From Enterococcus phoeniculicola ATCC BAA-412 (GTDB lineage: Bacteria; Bacillota; Bacilli; Lactobacillales; Enterococcaceae): DNA of 64,000 bases. The notes below the pieces were generated by a model that was given only the letters and a program-made list of their open reading frames with translations, made no database searches and had not been told where the DNA came from. The translations under genes were made by a program, and so were the position numbers. Below are positions 33,785 through 43,285 of the stretch, piece after piece. Where the stretch lies: NCBI RefSeq assembly GCF_000407505.1, contig NZ_ASWE01000004.1:186001-250000 (forward strand), written 5' to 3'. How positions within the stretch are numbered: the stretch's first letter is position 1; each line of letters starts with the position of its first letter.

Positions 33785-34600
33785 ATGAAAAAAGAACGCG
33801 TAGATGTCCTTGCCTTTAATCAAGGTCTTTTTGAAACACGAGAAAAAGCCAAACGTGGTGTGATGGCAGGACAGGTATATACAGAAAAAAATGAACGTTT
33901 AGATAAACCCGGAGAAAAAATTGCTGTGGAAACAATTCTTCAAGTAAAGGGACAAAGGCTCCCTTACGTCTCAAGAGGTGGTCTAAAGCTTGAAAAAGCA
34001 TTAGAAATTTTTGATTTGACCGTTTCTGAGAAAGTGATCTTAGATATTGGTTCTTCTACAGGAGGTTTCACCGATGCTGCGCTTCAAAATGGGGCAAAAT
34101 TAAGCTATGCGTTAGATGTCGGTTATAATCAGCTTGCTTGGAAAATACGACAAGATGAGCGGGTAGTGGTGATGGAAAGAACCAATTTCCGCTATTCAAA
34201 ACCGGAGGACTTTACGTATGGTCAGCCGCAAGTGGCGACAATCGATGTGTCCTTCATTTCGCTAAAACTAATTCTACCACCCTTACACGAAATTTTATCT
34301 GCAGATGGGGATGTGGTTGCCCTTATCAAACCCCAGTTTGAAGCAGGAAAAGAATTTGTTGGGAAAAAAGGAATTATTCGAGATCCCGATGTTCATAAAA
34401 TGGTATTGAAAAATATCTTATCTTTTGCAATGGAAGCTCACTATGATGTCGCCGCAGTAAGTTTTTCTCCGATTACTGGTGGAGAGGGAAACATTGAATT
34501 TTTAGCTCATTTAAAAAAATCAAATGAAATCGGACTAATGGCTCCTTCTATTTCAATTGAAGAAATTGTTCATTCAGCACATGAAAATCTGCATAAATAA
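33785..34600 (+). CDS. tlyA: TlyA-family rRNA (2'-O) methyltransferase
   Basis: A 271-residue protein with an N-terminal S4 RNA-binding domain (about 1-62, ending LPYVSRGGLKLEKAL) and an FtsJ-like methyltransferase domain (ILDIGSSTGGFTDAALQNGA as SAM site, KPQFEAGKEFVGKKGI). TlyA homologues 2'-O-methylate rRNA; the old label haemolysin A is not supported by the domains. It lies between ispA and argR in the standard Firmicutes order. Confidence 0.93.
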   Translation: MKKERVDVLAFNQGLFETREKAKRGVMAGQVYTEKNERLDKPGEKIAVETILQVKGQRLPYVSRGGLKLEKALEIFDLTVSEKVILDIGSSTGGFTDAALQNGAKLSYALDVGYNQLAWKIRQDERVVVMERTNFRYSKPEDFTYGQPQVATIDVSFISLKLILPPLHEILSADGDVVALIKPQFEAGKEFVGKKGIIRDPDVHKMVLKNILSFAMEAHYDVAAVSFSPITGGEGNIEFLAHLKKSNEIGLMAPSISIEEIVHSAHENLHK

Positions 34601-34705
34601 CCAAATTCGTTGTGTTTCTATTAAGAAGCCAGCGAATTTTCTTTATTAAGAGGGCAAAATAAGCTATGATAAATATGACTTTTAAACCAAGGAGCGTATA
34701 TAATT

Positions 34706-35155
34706 ATGAGAAAGAAAGATAGGCATCGTTTGATTACCCGTTTGCTTGCAGAGAGAAGTATTCAAAAACAAGAAGAATTTGTTGAAATATTAAGTGCAAA
34801 GGGAATTGATGTTACTCAGGCAACTATTTCAAGGGACATTAAGGAAATGAAGCTGATTAAAGTTCCTTCAGCAGATGGTGGCTATCGCTATAGCTTGCCG
34901 GCAGAAACGAATGAAGATGTTGGAATGAAGTTAGAAAAACTTTTAAAAGACGCTTTTGTTTCTGTAGATCAAATGGAAAAATTCGTTATTTTAAAAACGT
35001 TGCCTGGCAATGCATCAGCTGCAGCAAATCTTATTGATAAGCGATATAAAAAGGAATTGTTCTCAACGATTAATGATGATGATAATGTGTTAATGATTAC
35101 AAAAACTCAAGAAGATGCGCACTATTTGAAACAAGAATTTTTGCGTTATCTATAG
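34706..35155 (+). CDS. argR: ArgR/AhrC-family regulator
   Basis: A 149-residue arginine-type repressor with N-terminal winged helix (RHRLITRLLAERSIQKQEEF, TQATISRDIKEMKLIKV) and C-terminal hexamerisation/arginine-binding domain. The usual arginine-binding stretch around GTIAGDDT reads STINDDDNV here: the Asp pair is kept but Ala-Gly is changed, so arginine sensing may differ. Enterococci carry more than one ArgR-like protein, and the recN-linked copy may be specialised. It precedes recN by 18 bases. Confidence 0.9.
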   Translation: MRKKDRHRLITRLLAERSIQKQEEFVEILSAKGIDVTQATISRDIKEMKLIKVPSADGGYRYSLPAETNEDVGMKLEKLLKDAFVSVDQMEKFVILKTLPGNASAAANLIDKRYKKELFSTINDDDNVLMITKTQEDAHYLKQEFLRYL

Positions 35156-35173
35156 ATACAGGAGGTAAATATC

Positions 35174-36850
35174 TTGTTACAAGAGCTAACAATAGAGAAT
35201 TTTGCCATTATTTCAAAACTTAGATTGTCTTTTCATCAAGGAATGACTGCTTTAACAGGAGAAACTGGCGCAGGAAAATCAATTATAATTGATGCGATGG
35301 GTTTGCTAGCAGGAGGAAGAGGTTCAAGTGATTATATCCGACAGGGAGCACAAAAATGTACACTCGAGGGACTATTTCAATTACCTAGACAAGCTGAATT
35401 TCTATCTTTCATGGAAGAGTTGGGAATAGAAACCGAAGAGCAAAGTTTAATCATTCAACGTGACATGTCCATTTCGGGGAAAAATATTTGCCGAGTGAAT
35501 GGTCGAACCGTTACATTAGCAAATCTTAGAAAAATTGGTGAATTTCTAGTTGATATTCATGGGCAAAATGAACACCAAGAATTAATGCAGGCAGATAAAC
35601 ATTTAGGGCTGTTGGATGAGTTTGGAAATCAGTCTTTTAAAAGAGATAAGAAAATGTATCAAAAACAATATGATGCCTTTCGTCAACTCGAACAGCAGGT
35701 TAAGAAAATTCAAGCAAATGAAAAGATGTTTGTTCAGCGAATTGATATGCTTCAATTCCAGCAAGAAGAGATTGAGGCTGCAGAGTTGCAGATTGGTGAA
35801 GAAGAGCAGCTCATAGAGGAAAGAGACAAGCTAAGCAACTATCAAAAAATTGTAGATGGCTTGGCTGAAAGTTACGAAGCATTAAATGCTGAAGGGCAGA
35901 GCAGTATAGATGGGGTTGGGGCTGCACTAGGTCAACTTCAAGGAATTGCTCATTTAGATTCAGAGTACAGTGACATATTGGAAAATGTGCAAAATGCCTA
36001 TTATCTTTTACAAGATTCAATTGGCGACATCAGTCGTCAGCTTGATAACTTGGAATTGGATGAAAATCGTCTAGAGGAAGTAAATCATCGGCTTGAATTG
36101 ATTCGACAACTAAAAAGAAAATATGGGGAATCCATTGAAGCGATTTTGGCTTATCAAAAAGAGATTAGTCAAGAATTAGCAGATTCAAATTTTTCAGATG
36201 GACAAATGGATGGCTTATTGAAAAAACTGACGAATCAAGAACATCAGGTGCGAGAATTAGCAGAAAATCTGCATGACCAACGAGTAGAAATTGCAAAAAA
36301 ATTACAGAAATCAATTTTAACTGAGTTAAAAGAACTCTATATGGCGAATACTGATTTTGAGGTGCGGTTCTCGTCTACAGATAATGAGCTTCATCGCGAT
36401 GGAATAGATCAAGTGGAATTTTATATTACGACCAATCCAGGTGAACCACTAAAACCACTGGTAAAAGTTGCATCCGGTGGTGAATTATCGCGTGTCATGC
36501 TGGCGTTGAAAACTATCTTTTCTAAAAAACAAGGGATTACCAGTATTGTTTTTGATGAGGTAGATACGGGAGTGAGCGGGCGCGTGGCACAGGCAATTGC
36601 AGATAAAATTTATCAGGTTGCACAAAACTCCCAAGTGCTTTGTATTACGCATTTGCCCCAAGTTGCTGCTGTGGCAAACTATCAGTACTATATCTCAAAA
36701 GAGGTAAAAAAAGGACGGACAGAAACAAGCGTGCAGCAGTTGTCTTCTAAGGAGCGGGTAACAGAAATTGCCCGTATGCTTGCAGGAAGTGAAATTACAG
36801 ATTTAACAAAAAAACATGCAGAAGAGCTTTTAAATATGGCAAAAAAATAA
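35174..36850 (+). CDS. recN: DNA repair protein RecN
   Basis: A 558-residue SMC-like ATPase for double-strand break repair. N-terminal Walker A LTGETGAGKSIIID and QGAQKCTLEG; two coiled-coil arms (about 155-370); C-terminal signature VASGGELSRVMLALK, Walker B TSIVFDEVDTGVSG and TGHLPQVAA-type H-loop (here ITHLPQVAAVANY). Start is TTG at 35174 behind CAGGAGGTAAATA. Followed by a terminator. Confidence 0.97.
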   Translation: MLQELTIENFAIISKLRLSFHQGMTALTGETGAGKSIIIDAMGLLAGGRGSSDYIRQGAQKCTLEGLFQLPRQAEFLSFMEELGIETEEQSLIIQRDMSISGKNICRVNGRTVTLANLRKIGEFLVDIHGQNEHQELMQADKHLGLLDEFGNQSFKRDKKMYQKQYDAFRQLEQQVKKIQANEKMFVQRIDMLQFQQEEIEAAELQIGEEEQLIEERDKLSNYQKIVDGLAESYEALNAEGQSSIDGVGAALGQLQGIAHLDSEYSDILENVQNAYYLLQDSIGDISRQLDNLELDENRLEEVNHRLELIRQLKRKYGESIEAILAYQKEISQELADSNFSDGQMDGLLKKLTNQEHQVRELAENLHDQRVEIAKKLQKSILTELKELYMANTDFEVRFSSTDNELHRDGIDQVEFYITTNPGEPLKPLVKVASGGELSRVMLALKTIFSKKQGITSIVFDEVDTGVSGRVAQAIADKIYQVAQNSQVLCITHLPQVAAVANYQYYISKEVKKGRTETSVQQLSSKERVTEIARMLAGSEITDLTKKHAEELLNMAKK

Positions 36851-36857
36851 GAACTAA

Positions 36858-36897
36858 AAAAAGATACCTACTCCGTTGAGTTAGGGTATCTTTTTTT
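36858..36897 (+). terminator. Intrinsic terminator after recN
   Basis: AAAAGATACCTA pairs with TAGGGTATCTTTT and is followed by a T-run. Confidence 0.9.
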
Positions 36898-37122
36898 GTT
36901 TGCAAAATAATTGGTAAAGAAAAAAGACAGATCGTCTGCTGAAAATCCCTCTTTGTAATCGGTTTTAAACTCGTCAAATAATAATAAACTGAGAGAATAA
37001 GAGAGCTGTCTAAAAAAAGCGTGAAGATGAATCTGTTTATAAGCTGTAAAAGCTCTGTTAGTCAACACTATGAAAAAGGGGCACATTAGCTATCTTTTTC
37101 TGCGAAACTATCAAAGGGAAAA

Positions 37123-37249
37123 AATCCCCCACACTTCCTCACATTTTCAATGAAAAACTTGATTTAGAAAATTTATGGCTGATTTAATGATGAAAATAGA
37201 TTTTAACGAGAGTCATTTCTATTTCTCAGAATCTCCCACTTTCCTCCAC
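37123..37249 (-). promoter_or_regulatory. MraZ-box-like repeats, inverted relative to mraZ
   Basis: The gap 36899-37274 has no credible gene. On the minus strand it carries GTGGAGGAAAGTGGGAGATT (37230-37249) and GTGAGGAAGTGTGGGGGATT (37123-37142), each made of two GTG(G) units exactly 10 bases apart. The first matches GTGGTAGAAAGTGGGGGATT in front of mraZ (39161-39180) at 17 of 20 positions. Confidence 0.5.
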
Positions 37250-37274
37250 CAACTATTCAATAATTGATAAAAAT

Positions 37275-37308
37275 GAAAAAAGAGCCGAAACCATCGTTTT
37301 CGAGCTCT
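37275..37308 (-). terminator. Intrinsic terminator of the DUF4044 gene
   Basis: On the minus strand AGAGC and CGAAA pair with TTTCG and GCTCT (one bulged T), followed by a T-run. Confidence 0.8.
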
Positions 37309-37330
37309 CCTTATTATTAGGCAATAGTAA

Positions 37331-37447
37331 TTACATGAAATAGGCCAATGCACCAATGAACACTGAACCAACCATAAGAATCAACATAACCCAAATGACG
37401 ATTTTTGTCACCTTTGCAAATGTACTTTTTGATTTTGTATCTTTCAT
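37331..37447 (-). CDS. DUF4044-type mini membrane protein (38 residues)
   Basis: A 38-residue protein, MKDTKSKSTFAKVTKIVIW followed by a single membrane helix (VMLILMVGSVFIGALAYFM). The basic start plus KVTKIVIWVMLI and MVGS is the DUF4044 pattern seen in many Firmicutes. AAGAAGGATGG precedes the ATG on the minus strand. It lies 76 bases downstream of corA on the same strand and has its own terminator. Function unknown. Confidence 0.8.
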   Translation of the reverse strand: MKDTKSKSTFAKVTKIVIWVMLILMVGSVFIGALAYFM

Positions 37448-37523
37448 AAAGACCATCCTTCTTTTAAAATCCAACTTCTCTTGAATAGTTTACCTTCTTT
37501 TAAGTGATTCTTCAAGAAGAGTT

Positions 37524-38480
37524 CTATAAAAGATGCTTTTTCTTTAAGTAACGAATGACCCCAACACACAGAAATGCCGTAATGATGAATATCCAAAAGA
37601 AGGCATCTGAACGACCTGCAAGAGGAAGTTTCACATTCATCCCGTAAATACCGCCAATAATTGTGGGTATTGTTAAGACAATAGTAAGCGAGGTTAGAAT
37701 TTTCATCACGTTATTTAGGTTATTTGATACGATTGCAGAAAACGTTTGTGTCATTTGATTTACAATTTTTAATTGAATCTGAGAAGAGGTTAAGGCCTGC
37801 GTCGTTTCTACCAACACATCGTGAAGATGAATTTTATAGGCATGATTAGACGTCAACACCTCTGTATGATTTAGTTTGGTTAACGTTTTTAGATTGGCTG
37901 CAGTAGCGGCTTCAAAATAAATTAAACTTTTTTGTATATCCATGATTTGGTAGAGTTGACTATTTTCTGTAGAAACTTGAAGTTCTCCTTCGAGTTTATC
38001 AGACTGTGTTTTTAAAAGCATTAGGTAGTGATTGTAAGAAAGTGATAACTGCCAAATTAACTGAAGAAGCAAATTCATAGAGTTAGACATATCATTTCTA
38101 GGGTATTCACGTGTTATGACTTCTTGCATGAACGCCGGTTTGTGATTTGTTACGGTAATGATTTTTTTCTCAGGTGTAACAATCACTGAAAAAGGAAACG
38201 TATTTAGCTGAAGATATCCGCTGGGACTCGTTATTGCGTAGGGATATTGCAATAGCAAAAGAGCAGGGCGATCAAAACTGATTTGTTCAAGCTCTTCAGA
38301 ACGTGAAGTTTCAGAGTTATCAAGAATGGCAGTCATGAAGTCAGCAGGCATTTTATAATTTTTTGTGAGGGTTGTAATTTCCTCTTTTGTTGGATTTTCA
38401 ACACAAAGCCAAAAAACCTCTTTTCCATCTGTTTCCTGATTTTTAAAATACTGATTTTCTAAAGAAAAATAGCTAATCAT
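37524..38480 (-). CDS. corA: CorA-family divalent cation transporter
   Basis: A 318-residue magnesium/cobalt channel of the CorA superfamily: large cytoplasmic N-terminal domain (1-250) and two C-terminal membrane helices with the signature YGMNVKLPL between them (GMN intact). The second helix ends in a Lys-rich tail. Transported ion not proven by sequence. It is read away from the dcw cluster; the DUF4044 gene follows on the same strand. Confidence 0.93.
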   Translation of the reverse strand: MISYFSLENQYFKNQETDGKEVFWLCVENPTKEEITTLTKNYKMPADFMTAILDNSETSRSEELEQISFDRPALLLLQYPYAITSPSGYLQLNTFPFSVIVTPEKKIITVTNHKPAFMQEVITREYPRNDMSNSMNLLLQLIWQLSLSYNHYLMLLKTQSDKLEGELQVSTENSQLYQIMDIQKSLIYFEAATAANLKTLTKLNHTEVLTSNHAYKIHLHDVLVETTQALTSSQIQLKIVNQMTQTFSAIVSNNLNNVMKILTSLTIVLTIPTIIGGIYGMNVKLPLAGRSDAFFWIFIITAFLCVGVIRYLKKKHLL

Positions 38481-38685
38481 TCAAGCACATCCTTTATTCA
38501 AACTGTAACTTATATTATAGCTAATATTTATTGAAAAAGCCTTTATTTCCCCTTTTTTCCGAGAAGAATCAAAAAATTTTATAAAAACCGTCAAATAGGC
38601 ATGAACTTTTAAAAAAACTGAAACACTAATGTAAAGAAAATGAAGTATAGTTAGGAGTAGATATGATTAAGAAAGGAAATAAAAA

Positions 38686-39048
38686 ATGAGTTCGACTTCT
38701 CTGGTTGTTTTGTTTTGGTACATATATCCAATCATTGTATTATTTGCTTGTAATTTTTTAGTTACAACATTTTCTCTAACACAGCGTTTTAAAATTAAAG
38801 TACCAGATATTAGCATTCCTTTCTTGTTGATTGGCTTGCATGAATTATCAAGGAATACAACTTCTAAATCAATTTTACCGTATTTTTTAATATCGGTTCT
38901 ATTGTTAGGAATCCTGATTGCTGTATTCCTCGCTTACTACAAAGGAGAGATTGTTTATCCTCGATATTTCAAGATGTTTTGGCGACTTGTGTTTTTGCTA
39001 AGCATGGTCGTTTATATATTAGTAGTTTTAATAAGCATTGTTTTTTAA
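38686..39048 (+). CDS. DUF3397 membrane protein
   Basis: A 120-residue protein with four hydrophobic segments (about 8-28, 40-52, 62-82, 95-118) and the DUF3397 pattern IKVPDISIPFLLIGLHELS. In Lactobacillales this gene normally sits directly upstream of mraZ, as here, which suggests a link to cell-wall growth, but its role is unknown. AAGAAAGGAAA precedes the ATG. Confidence 0.85.
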   Translation: MSSTSLVVLFWYIYPIIVLFACNFLVTTFSLTQRFKIKVPDISIPFLLIGLHELSRNTTSKSILPYFLISVLLLGILIAVFLAYYKGEIVYPRYFKMFWRLVFLLSMVVYILVVLISIVF

Positions 39049-39160
39049 CACGTAAAAACGGCTTAGAAAACTTTTAAAAAATTCCTAAAAGTCTTTTCCT
39101 CTCAATATTTTACTAAAGTAAAAATAGGTCAAAAAAATTCCAAATATATTCCTCGCAAAG

Positions 39161-39190
39161 GTGGTAGAAAGTGGGGGATTGTGGTAGACT
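39161..39190 (+). promoter_or_regulatory. MraZ operator repeats
   Basis: Three direct units exactly 10 bases apart: GTGGTAGAAA, GTGGGGGATT, GTGGTAGACT. A further GTGGAGGAAT lies at 39202, next to the ribosome site. MraZ is known to bind short direct G-rich repeats in front of its own operon, so these are the expected autoregulatory boxes. Confidence 0.75.
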
Positions 39191-39224
39191 GTTTTTAGCT
39201 GGTGGAGGAATAGGGGGATTTTCA

Positions 39225-39656
39225 ATGTTTATGGGTGAGTTTCAACATAATATTGATGCAAAAGGCCGTCTGATTGTTCCCTCAAAACTTCGTGAGAAAC
39301 TTGGCGAAAAGTTTGTGGTGACAAGAGGATTAGATGGCTGTTTATTTGGATATCCCTTATCTGAGTGGGAGAAGCTTGAAGAAAAGTTAAGCGAAATGCC
39401 ACTTGCAAAAAAAGATGCACGTACGTTTGTACGATTTTTTTACTCAGCAGCTACCGAGTGTGAGATTGATAAACAAGGAAGAATTAATATTCCGAGTACA
39501 CTCCGCACACATGCACAACTTGCAAAAGGTTGTGTGATTATCGGCGTTTCAAACCGAATTGAAATTTGGGATGAAGCCCGCTGGCAAGAATTTTCAGCGG
39601 AAGCAGAAGAAAATTTTGATGAAATCGCTGAAACAATGATTGATTTTGGCTTGTAG
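39225..39656 (+). CDS. mraZ: Transcriptional regulator MraZ
   Basis: A 143-residue protein with two AbrB-like halves, each with the DxxGR motif: [16 protein letters not shown] and [16 protein letters not shown]. It represses or tunes the dcw operon and forms rings. The ATG at 39225 is chosen because AGGGGGATTTT precedes it and [11 protein letters not shown] is the usual start. It overlaps none of its neighbours and opens the dcw cluster, 14 bases before rsmH. Confidence 0.96.
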   Translation: MFMGEFQHNIDAKGRLIVPSKLREKLGEKFVVTRGLDGCLFGYPLSEWEKLEEKLSEMPLAKKDARTFVRFFYSAATECEIDKQGRINIPSTLRTHAQLAKGCVIIGVSNRIEIWDEARWQEFSAEAEENFDEIAETMIDFGL

Positions 39657-39670
39657 AAAGAGGAACGAAG

Positions 39671-40633
39671 ATGACAGAAGAATTTCAGCATTACACAGTT
39701 TTGTTAAAAGAGACTGTTGATGGGTTACAAGTGAAGCCCAATGGTATTTATGTCGATTGTACCCTAGGCGGGGCTGGACATAGTGAATATCTGTTGAGCC
39801 AACTGAATGAAGAAGGTCATCTGTTCGCATTCGATCAAGATCAGAGTGCAATCGATCATGCCAAGAAAAGACTAGCTCCTTTTGTGGAAAAAGGCCAAGT
39901 TACTTTTATAAAAAGTAACTTTAGAGAATTAAAGCAGCAATTACTTCAACAGGCTGTTTTCTCAGTAGATGGGATTTTATATGACTTAGGTGTCTCGTCT
40001 CCACAGCTAGATGAAGCAAGTAGAGGGTTCAGTTATCATCAAGATGCTCCTTTGGACATGAGGATGGATCAAGAGGCATCATTCAGTGCGTATGACTTGG
40101 TGAACACATATGATTACCACCAGTTAGTGAAAATCTTTTTCCGATATGGAGAAGAAAAATTTTCAAAACAGATTGCGCGCGAAATCGAAAAAGTAAGACA
40201 AGTAAAACCAATTGAAACAACTCAAGATTTAGTTGAAATTATCAAGACAGCTATACCAGCACCCGCAAGAAGAAAGGGTGGTCACCCGGCAAAACGAGTG
40301 TTCCAAGCTATCCGGATTGCAGTAAATGATGAGCTGGGCGCAGTTGAGGAATCACTTGAACAAGCAATTGACTTACTAGGAATGAACGGACGATTAAGTG
40401 TTATCACATTCCATTCACTAGAAGATAGAATTGTAAAAAATATGTTCAAAGAGTACAGTATCCCTAAAGATTTACCACAAGGGCTACCAGTTGTTCCCGA
40501 AGAATTCCAACCTGAATTGAAATTAGTAAACAGAAAACCGATTCTTCCATCTGAGGAAGAACTAGAAGAAAACAATCGATCACGTAGTGCTAAACTGCGT
40601 ATAGCAGAAAAAATTAAGTTGAAAGAGGAGTAG
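39671..40633 (+). CDS. rsmH: 16S rRNA (cytosine1402-N4)-methyltransferase RsmH
   Basis: A 320-residue SAM-dependent methyltransferase (MraW). SAM motif [33 protein letters not shown] with D/RMD region [25 protein letters not shown] and [15 protein letters not shown]. It modifies C1402 of 16S rRNA in the decoding centre. Second gene of the cluster, followed by ftsL after 4 bases. Confidence 0.97.
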   Translation: MTEEFQHYTVLLKETVDGLQVKPNGIYVDCTLGGAGHSEYLLSQLNEEGHLFAFDQDQSAIDHAKKRLAPFVEKGQVTFIKSNFRELKQQLLQQAVFSVDGILYDLGVSSPQLDEASRGFSYHQDAPLDMRMDQEASFSAYDLVNTYDYHQLVKIFFRYGEEKFSKQIAREIEKVRQVKPIETTQDLVEIIKTAIPAPARRKGGHPAKRVFQAIRIAVNDELGAVEESLEQAIDLLGMNGRLSVITFHSLEDRIVKNMFKEYSIPKDLPQGLPVVPEEFQPELKLVNRKPILPSEEELEENNRSRSAKLRIAEKIKLKEE

Positions 40634-40637
40634 GAGA

Positions 40638-41069
40638 ATGGCTGAATTGAAAAAAGCACATCAATATTCATATGATTATGTTCCAATTGAAGATCCTATG
40701 GATGAGCAACATGATGAACTGAATATAGATCAAATGCCTGAATTCGCTCCAGAAGTGGAAGAAGAAGTGATTATTTCTATTTCTCCTGCTAAACGTTTAA
40801 AACGATTCACGAACCTAGAAAAAATTCTTGTAGTTGGCTTAGCTTTGGTAGTCGTGGCTCTTTCTGTAATGACCATCAAACTACGTACCAATATTAGCAG
40901 CGTTGAACGAGATATTTCAGGAGTGACCTCGACAATTGCTACGAATAAATCAGAAATCAGTCGATTAGAGCAAGAAAAAAATGAACTTTCTCGATCAGAA
41001 AGAGTGAAAAAGATTGCTGAAAAACAAGGGTTGACGATTAATGATGATAATTTAAGGAAAGTGAAGTAA
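40638..41069 (+). CDS. ftsL: Cell division protein FtsL
   Basis: A 143-residue bitopic protein: acidic cytoplasmic N-terminus (about 1-57), one membrane helix (about 60-80, EKILVVGLALVVVALSVMTI) and a leucine-zipper-like extracellular coiled coil. It forms a complex with DivIC and DivIB at the septum. Its stop codon is immediately followed by the ATG of the PBP gene. Confidence 0.92.
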   Translation: MAELKKAHQYSYDYVPIEDPMDEQHDELNIDQMPEFAPEVEEEVIISISPAKRLKRFTNLEKILVVGLALVVVALSVMTIKLRTNISSVERDISGVTSTIATNKSEISRLEQEKNELSRSERVKKIAEKQGLTINDDNLRKVK

Positions 41070-43247
41070 ATGTCTGATAAACGGAAGCGTAAGGATTCAA
41101 AAAAACAAAAAAATTTAAACCCGATGAACAATCGCAAAAAAGTAGGTATTCTTTTATTTGCTACGAGTATTGTATTGTTCTTTTTATTTGTCGCTCGGTT
41201 TTCTTATATTGTAGTAAAAGGAGAAATTGCTGGAACTTCATTAGAAGAAAAAACGAAATCTCTGTATCAGGGAAGCGAAGTAATTAAAGCAAAACGAGGA
41301 ACAATTTACGATCGTAATGGAATAGCAATCGCTGAAGATGCAACATCCTATTCAATCCGAGCAACTTTGGAAAAAACCTTTGTCTCTGGAAAAGATAAAT
41401 TATATGCAGAGGAAAAAAACTTCGATGCGATTGCAGAAATCTTGCATAAGTATTTAAAAATTAAAAAAAGTGATGCATTGGATACTTTAAAAACAGGATT
41501 AGCTGAAAATAAATATCAAGTTGAATTTGGTTCTTTTGGGAAAAATATTTCATTAGCAACAAAGCAAAAGATTGAAAATGAGATGAGCAAACAAAAAATG
41601 GCAGGGCTCTATTTTAATGAACATCCTGCTAGAATGTATCCAAATGGAATATTTTCTTCGCATCTCATTGGATATGCTGTTCCAAACGAAGATGATAATG
41701 GCCTAGAAGGAAAATTAGGAATTGAACAGATTTATGATGATGTCTTAAGCGGAACAGATGGAAAGCGTGTCTTTCAAAAAGATAATGCGCAAAATCCCCT
41801 AGCTGGAACTGTTGCTGAAGAAACACCTGCAGTAGATGGGAAAGACATTTATACAACACTAGACAGTCGACTTCAGACAATGCTTGAAACCTCGATGGAC
41901 GAGGTGTATAAGAATGTGGAGCCGGAAAGTTTAACTGCGATGCTGGTTCAAGCAAAGACGGGTGACATTGTTGCAATGGGGCAAAGACCAACGTTTGATC
42001 CGGAAAATTTAGATGCCATTGAAGTTTGGCGAAATTTTTTGGTTGAAGATCAGTATGAACCAGGGTCTACAATGAAATTATTTACAACAGCAGCTGCACT
42101 CGATGAAGGGGTATTTAATGAAAATGAAACCTTCACTTCGGGTAAAATCACAGTAGCGGACACTGATATATACGATCATGATAAAGGAGCAAAGGGCGAT
42201 TTGACAATGCGCCAAGCTTTATCTTGGTCAAGTAATGTTGGAATGGTAAAATTAGAACAAAAACTTGGCGATAATTGGCCACGTTATATGAAAATTCTTG
42301 GGTTGGGACAAAGTACACATTCAGGTTTAAATGTCGAGTCGGCAGGACAGCTTCCCACAGACAACGTTGTTGACCAGGCAATGAGCTCATTTGGACAAGC
42401 AGTAAATGTAACAAACTTTCAAATGATGAGAGGATTTACAGCGATTGCCAATAATGGGACAATGCTTCAGCCTCATTATATAAGCAAGATTGTTGACACG
42501 CAGACTGGGAAAGAAACAGTCACAAAAACAGAAGTTGTCGGACATCCATTTCAAGCTGAATCTACTCAAAAAGTTCGTGAGTATATGAGAGATGTGGTAG
42601 AGGATCCAAACTACGGAAGTGCCTATGGACTATACAGTGTTCCCGGTTATAATGTTGCTGCAAAAACAGGAACCGCCCAGATTGCCTCAGAACAAGGGGG
42701 ATACATTGAGGGAGAGAATCCTTATTTGTTCTCAATTGTTGAAATGGTTCCAGCAGAAGATCCTGAGTACATTTTGTACCTAACTATGAAATTACCAAAA
42801 AATTATGATCGTGAAGCATTGCCTAGCATTGCTAATCCATTGATGAAGCGCGCAATGGAATTCAATGAAGATAGTACAGATGATATAGCAAATGAGGAAA
42901 CTGAGAAAGTTAAAGTGTCAGACTATCGAAACTTGGGGACAGAAGAAGCAGCATCTGATGCACAAAAAAAGAATCTTACCCCTGTAGTTATAGGTGATGG
43001 AAAGAAAATTGTAAAACAATCAACACCAAATGGTGAAGAATTAATGGCTTCAGAAAAACTTATTTTACTTACTGATGGAAGCAAAGTTATGCCTGATGTG
43101 ACTGGCTGGTCTAAAGGAGATTTACTGAAGCTGGCTAATCTTCTAGGAGTAGAGGCGGTATTTGAAGGGGACGGCTACTGTAAGGAACAGAGTGTCGTTG
43201 CTTATGACATTGTTACAACAGATAAGTTACATTTCGTTTTAGAATAA
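41070..43247 (+). CDS. pbp2X: Division transpeptidase, PBP2X-type
   Basis: A 725-residue class B penicillin-binding protein. One N-terminal membrane helix (about 25-45), pedestal domain, transpeptidase domain with active Ser333 in STMK, SSN at 387-389 and KTGT at 532-535, and a C-terminal PASTA region (about 625-725, VMPDVTGWSKGDLLKL). This is the FtsI/PbpC partner of the septal peptidoglycan machine. Motifs are intact, so it should bind beta-lactams; sensitivity cannot be told. Contiguous with ftsL. Confidence 0.94.
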   Translation: MSDKRKRKDSKKQKNLNPMNNRKKVGILLFATSIVLFFLFVARFSYIVVKGEIAGTSLEEKTKSLYQGSEVIKAKRGTIYDRNGIAIAEDATSYSIRATLEKTFVSGKDKLYAEEKNFDAIAEILHKYLKIKKSDALDTLKTGLAENKYQVEFGSFGKNISLATKQKIENEMSKQKMAGLYFNEHPARMYPNGIFSSHLIGYAVPNEDDNGLEGKLGIEQIYDDVLSGTDGKRVFQKDNAQNPLAGTVAEETPAVDGKDIYTTLDSRLQTMLETSMDEVYKNVEPESLTAMLVQAKTGDIVAMGQRPTFDPENLDAIEVWRNFLVEDQYEPGSTMKLFTTAAALDEGVFNENETFTSGKITVADTDIYDHDKGAKGDLTMRQALSWSSNVGMVKLEQKLGDNWPRYMKILGLGQSTHSGLNVESAGQLPTDNVVDQAMSSFGQAVNVTNFQMMRGFTAIANNGTMLQPHYISKIVDTQTGKETVTKTEVVGHPFQAESTQKVREYMRDVVEDPNYGSAYGLYSVPGYNVAAKTGTAQIASEQGGYIEGENPYLFSIVEMVPAEDPEYILYLTMKLPKNYDREALPSIANPLMKRAMEFNEDSTDDIANEETEKVKVSDYRNLGTEEAASDAQKKNLTPVVIGDGKKIVKQSTPNGEELMASEKLILLTDGSKVMPDVTGWSKGDLLKLANLLGVEAVFEGDGYCKEQSVVAYDIVTTDKLHFVLE

Positions 43248-43285
43248 GTAAAGAAAATGATTAGCAGAATTAGGAGAGAAAAAAG

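Noticed and set aside
36868-37086. 72-codon minus-strand ORF downstream of the MraZ-like repeats
   Set aside because: No ribosome site before its only Met, overlaps the recN terminator, and resembles no family I know. Kept only as a possible part of an unknown transcript.
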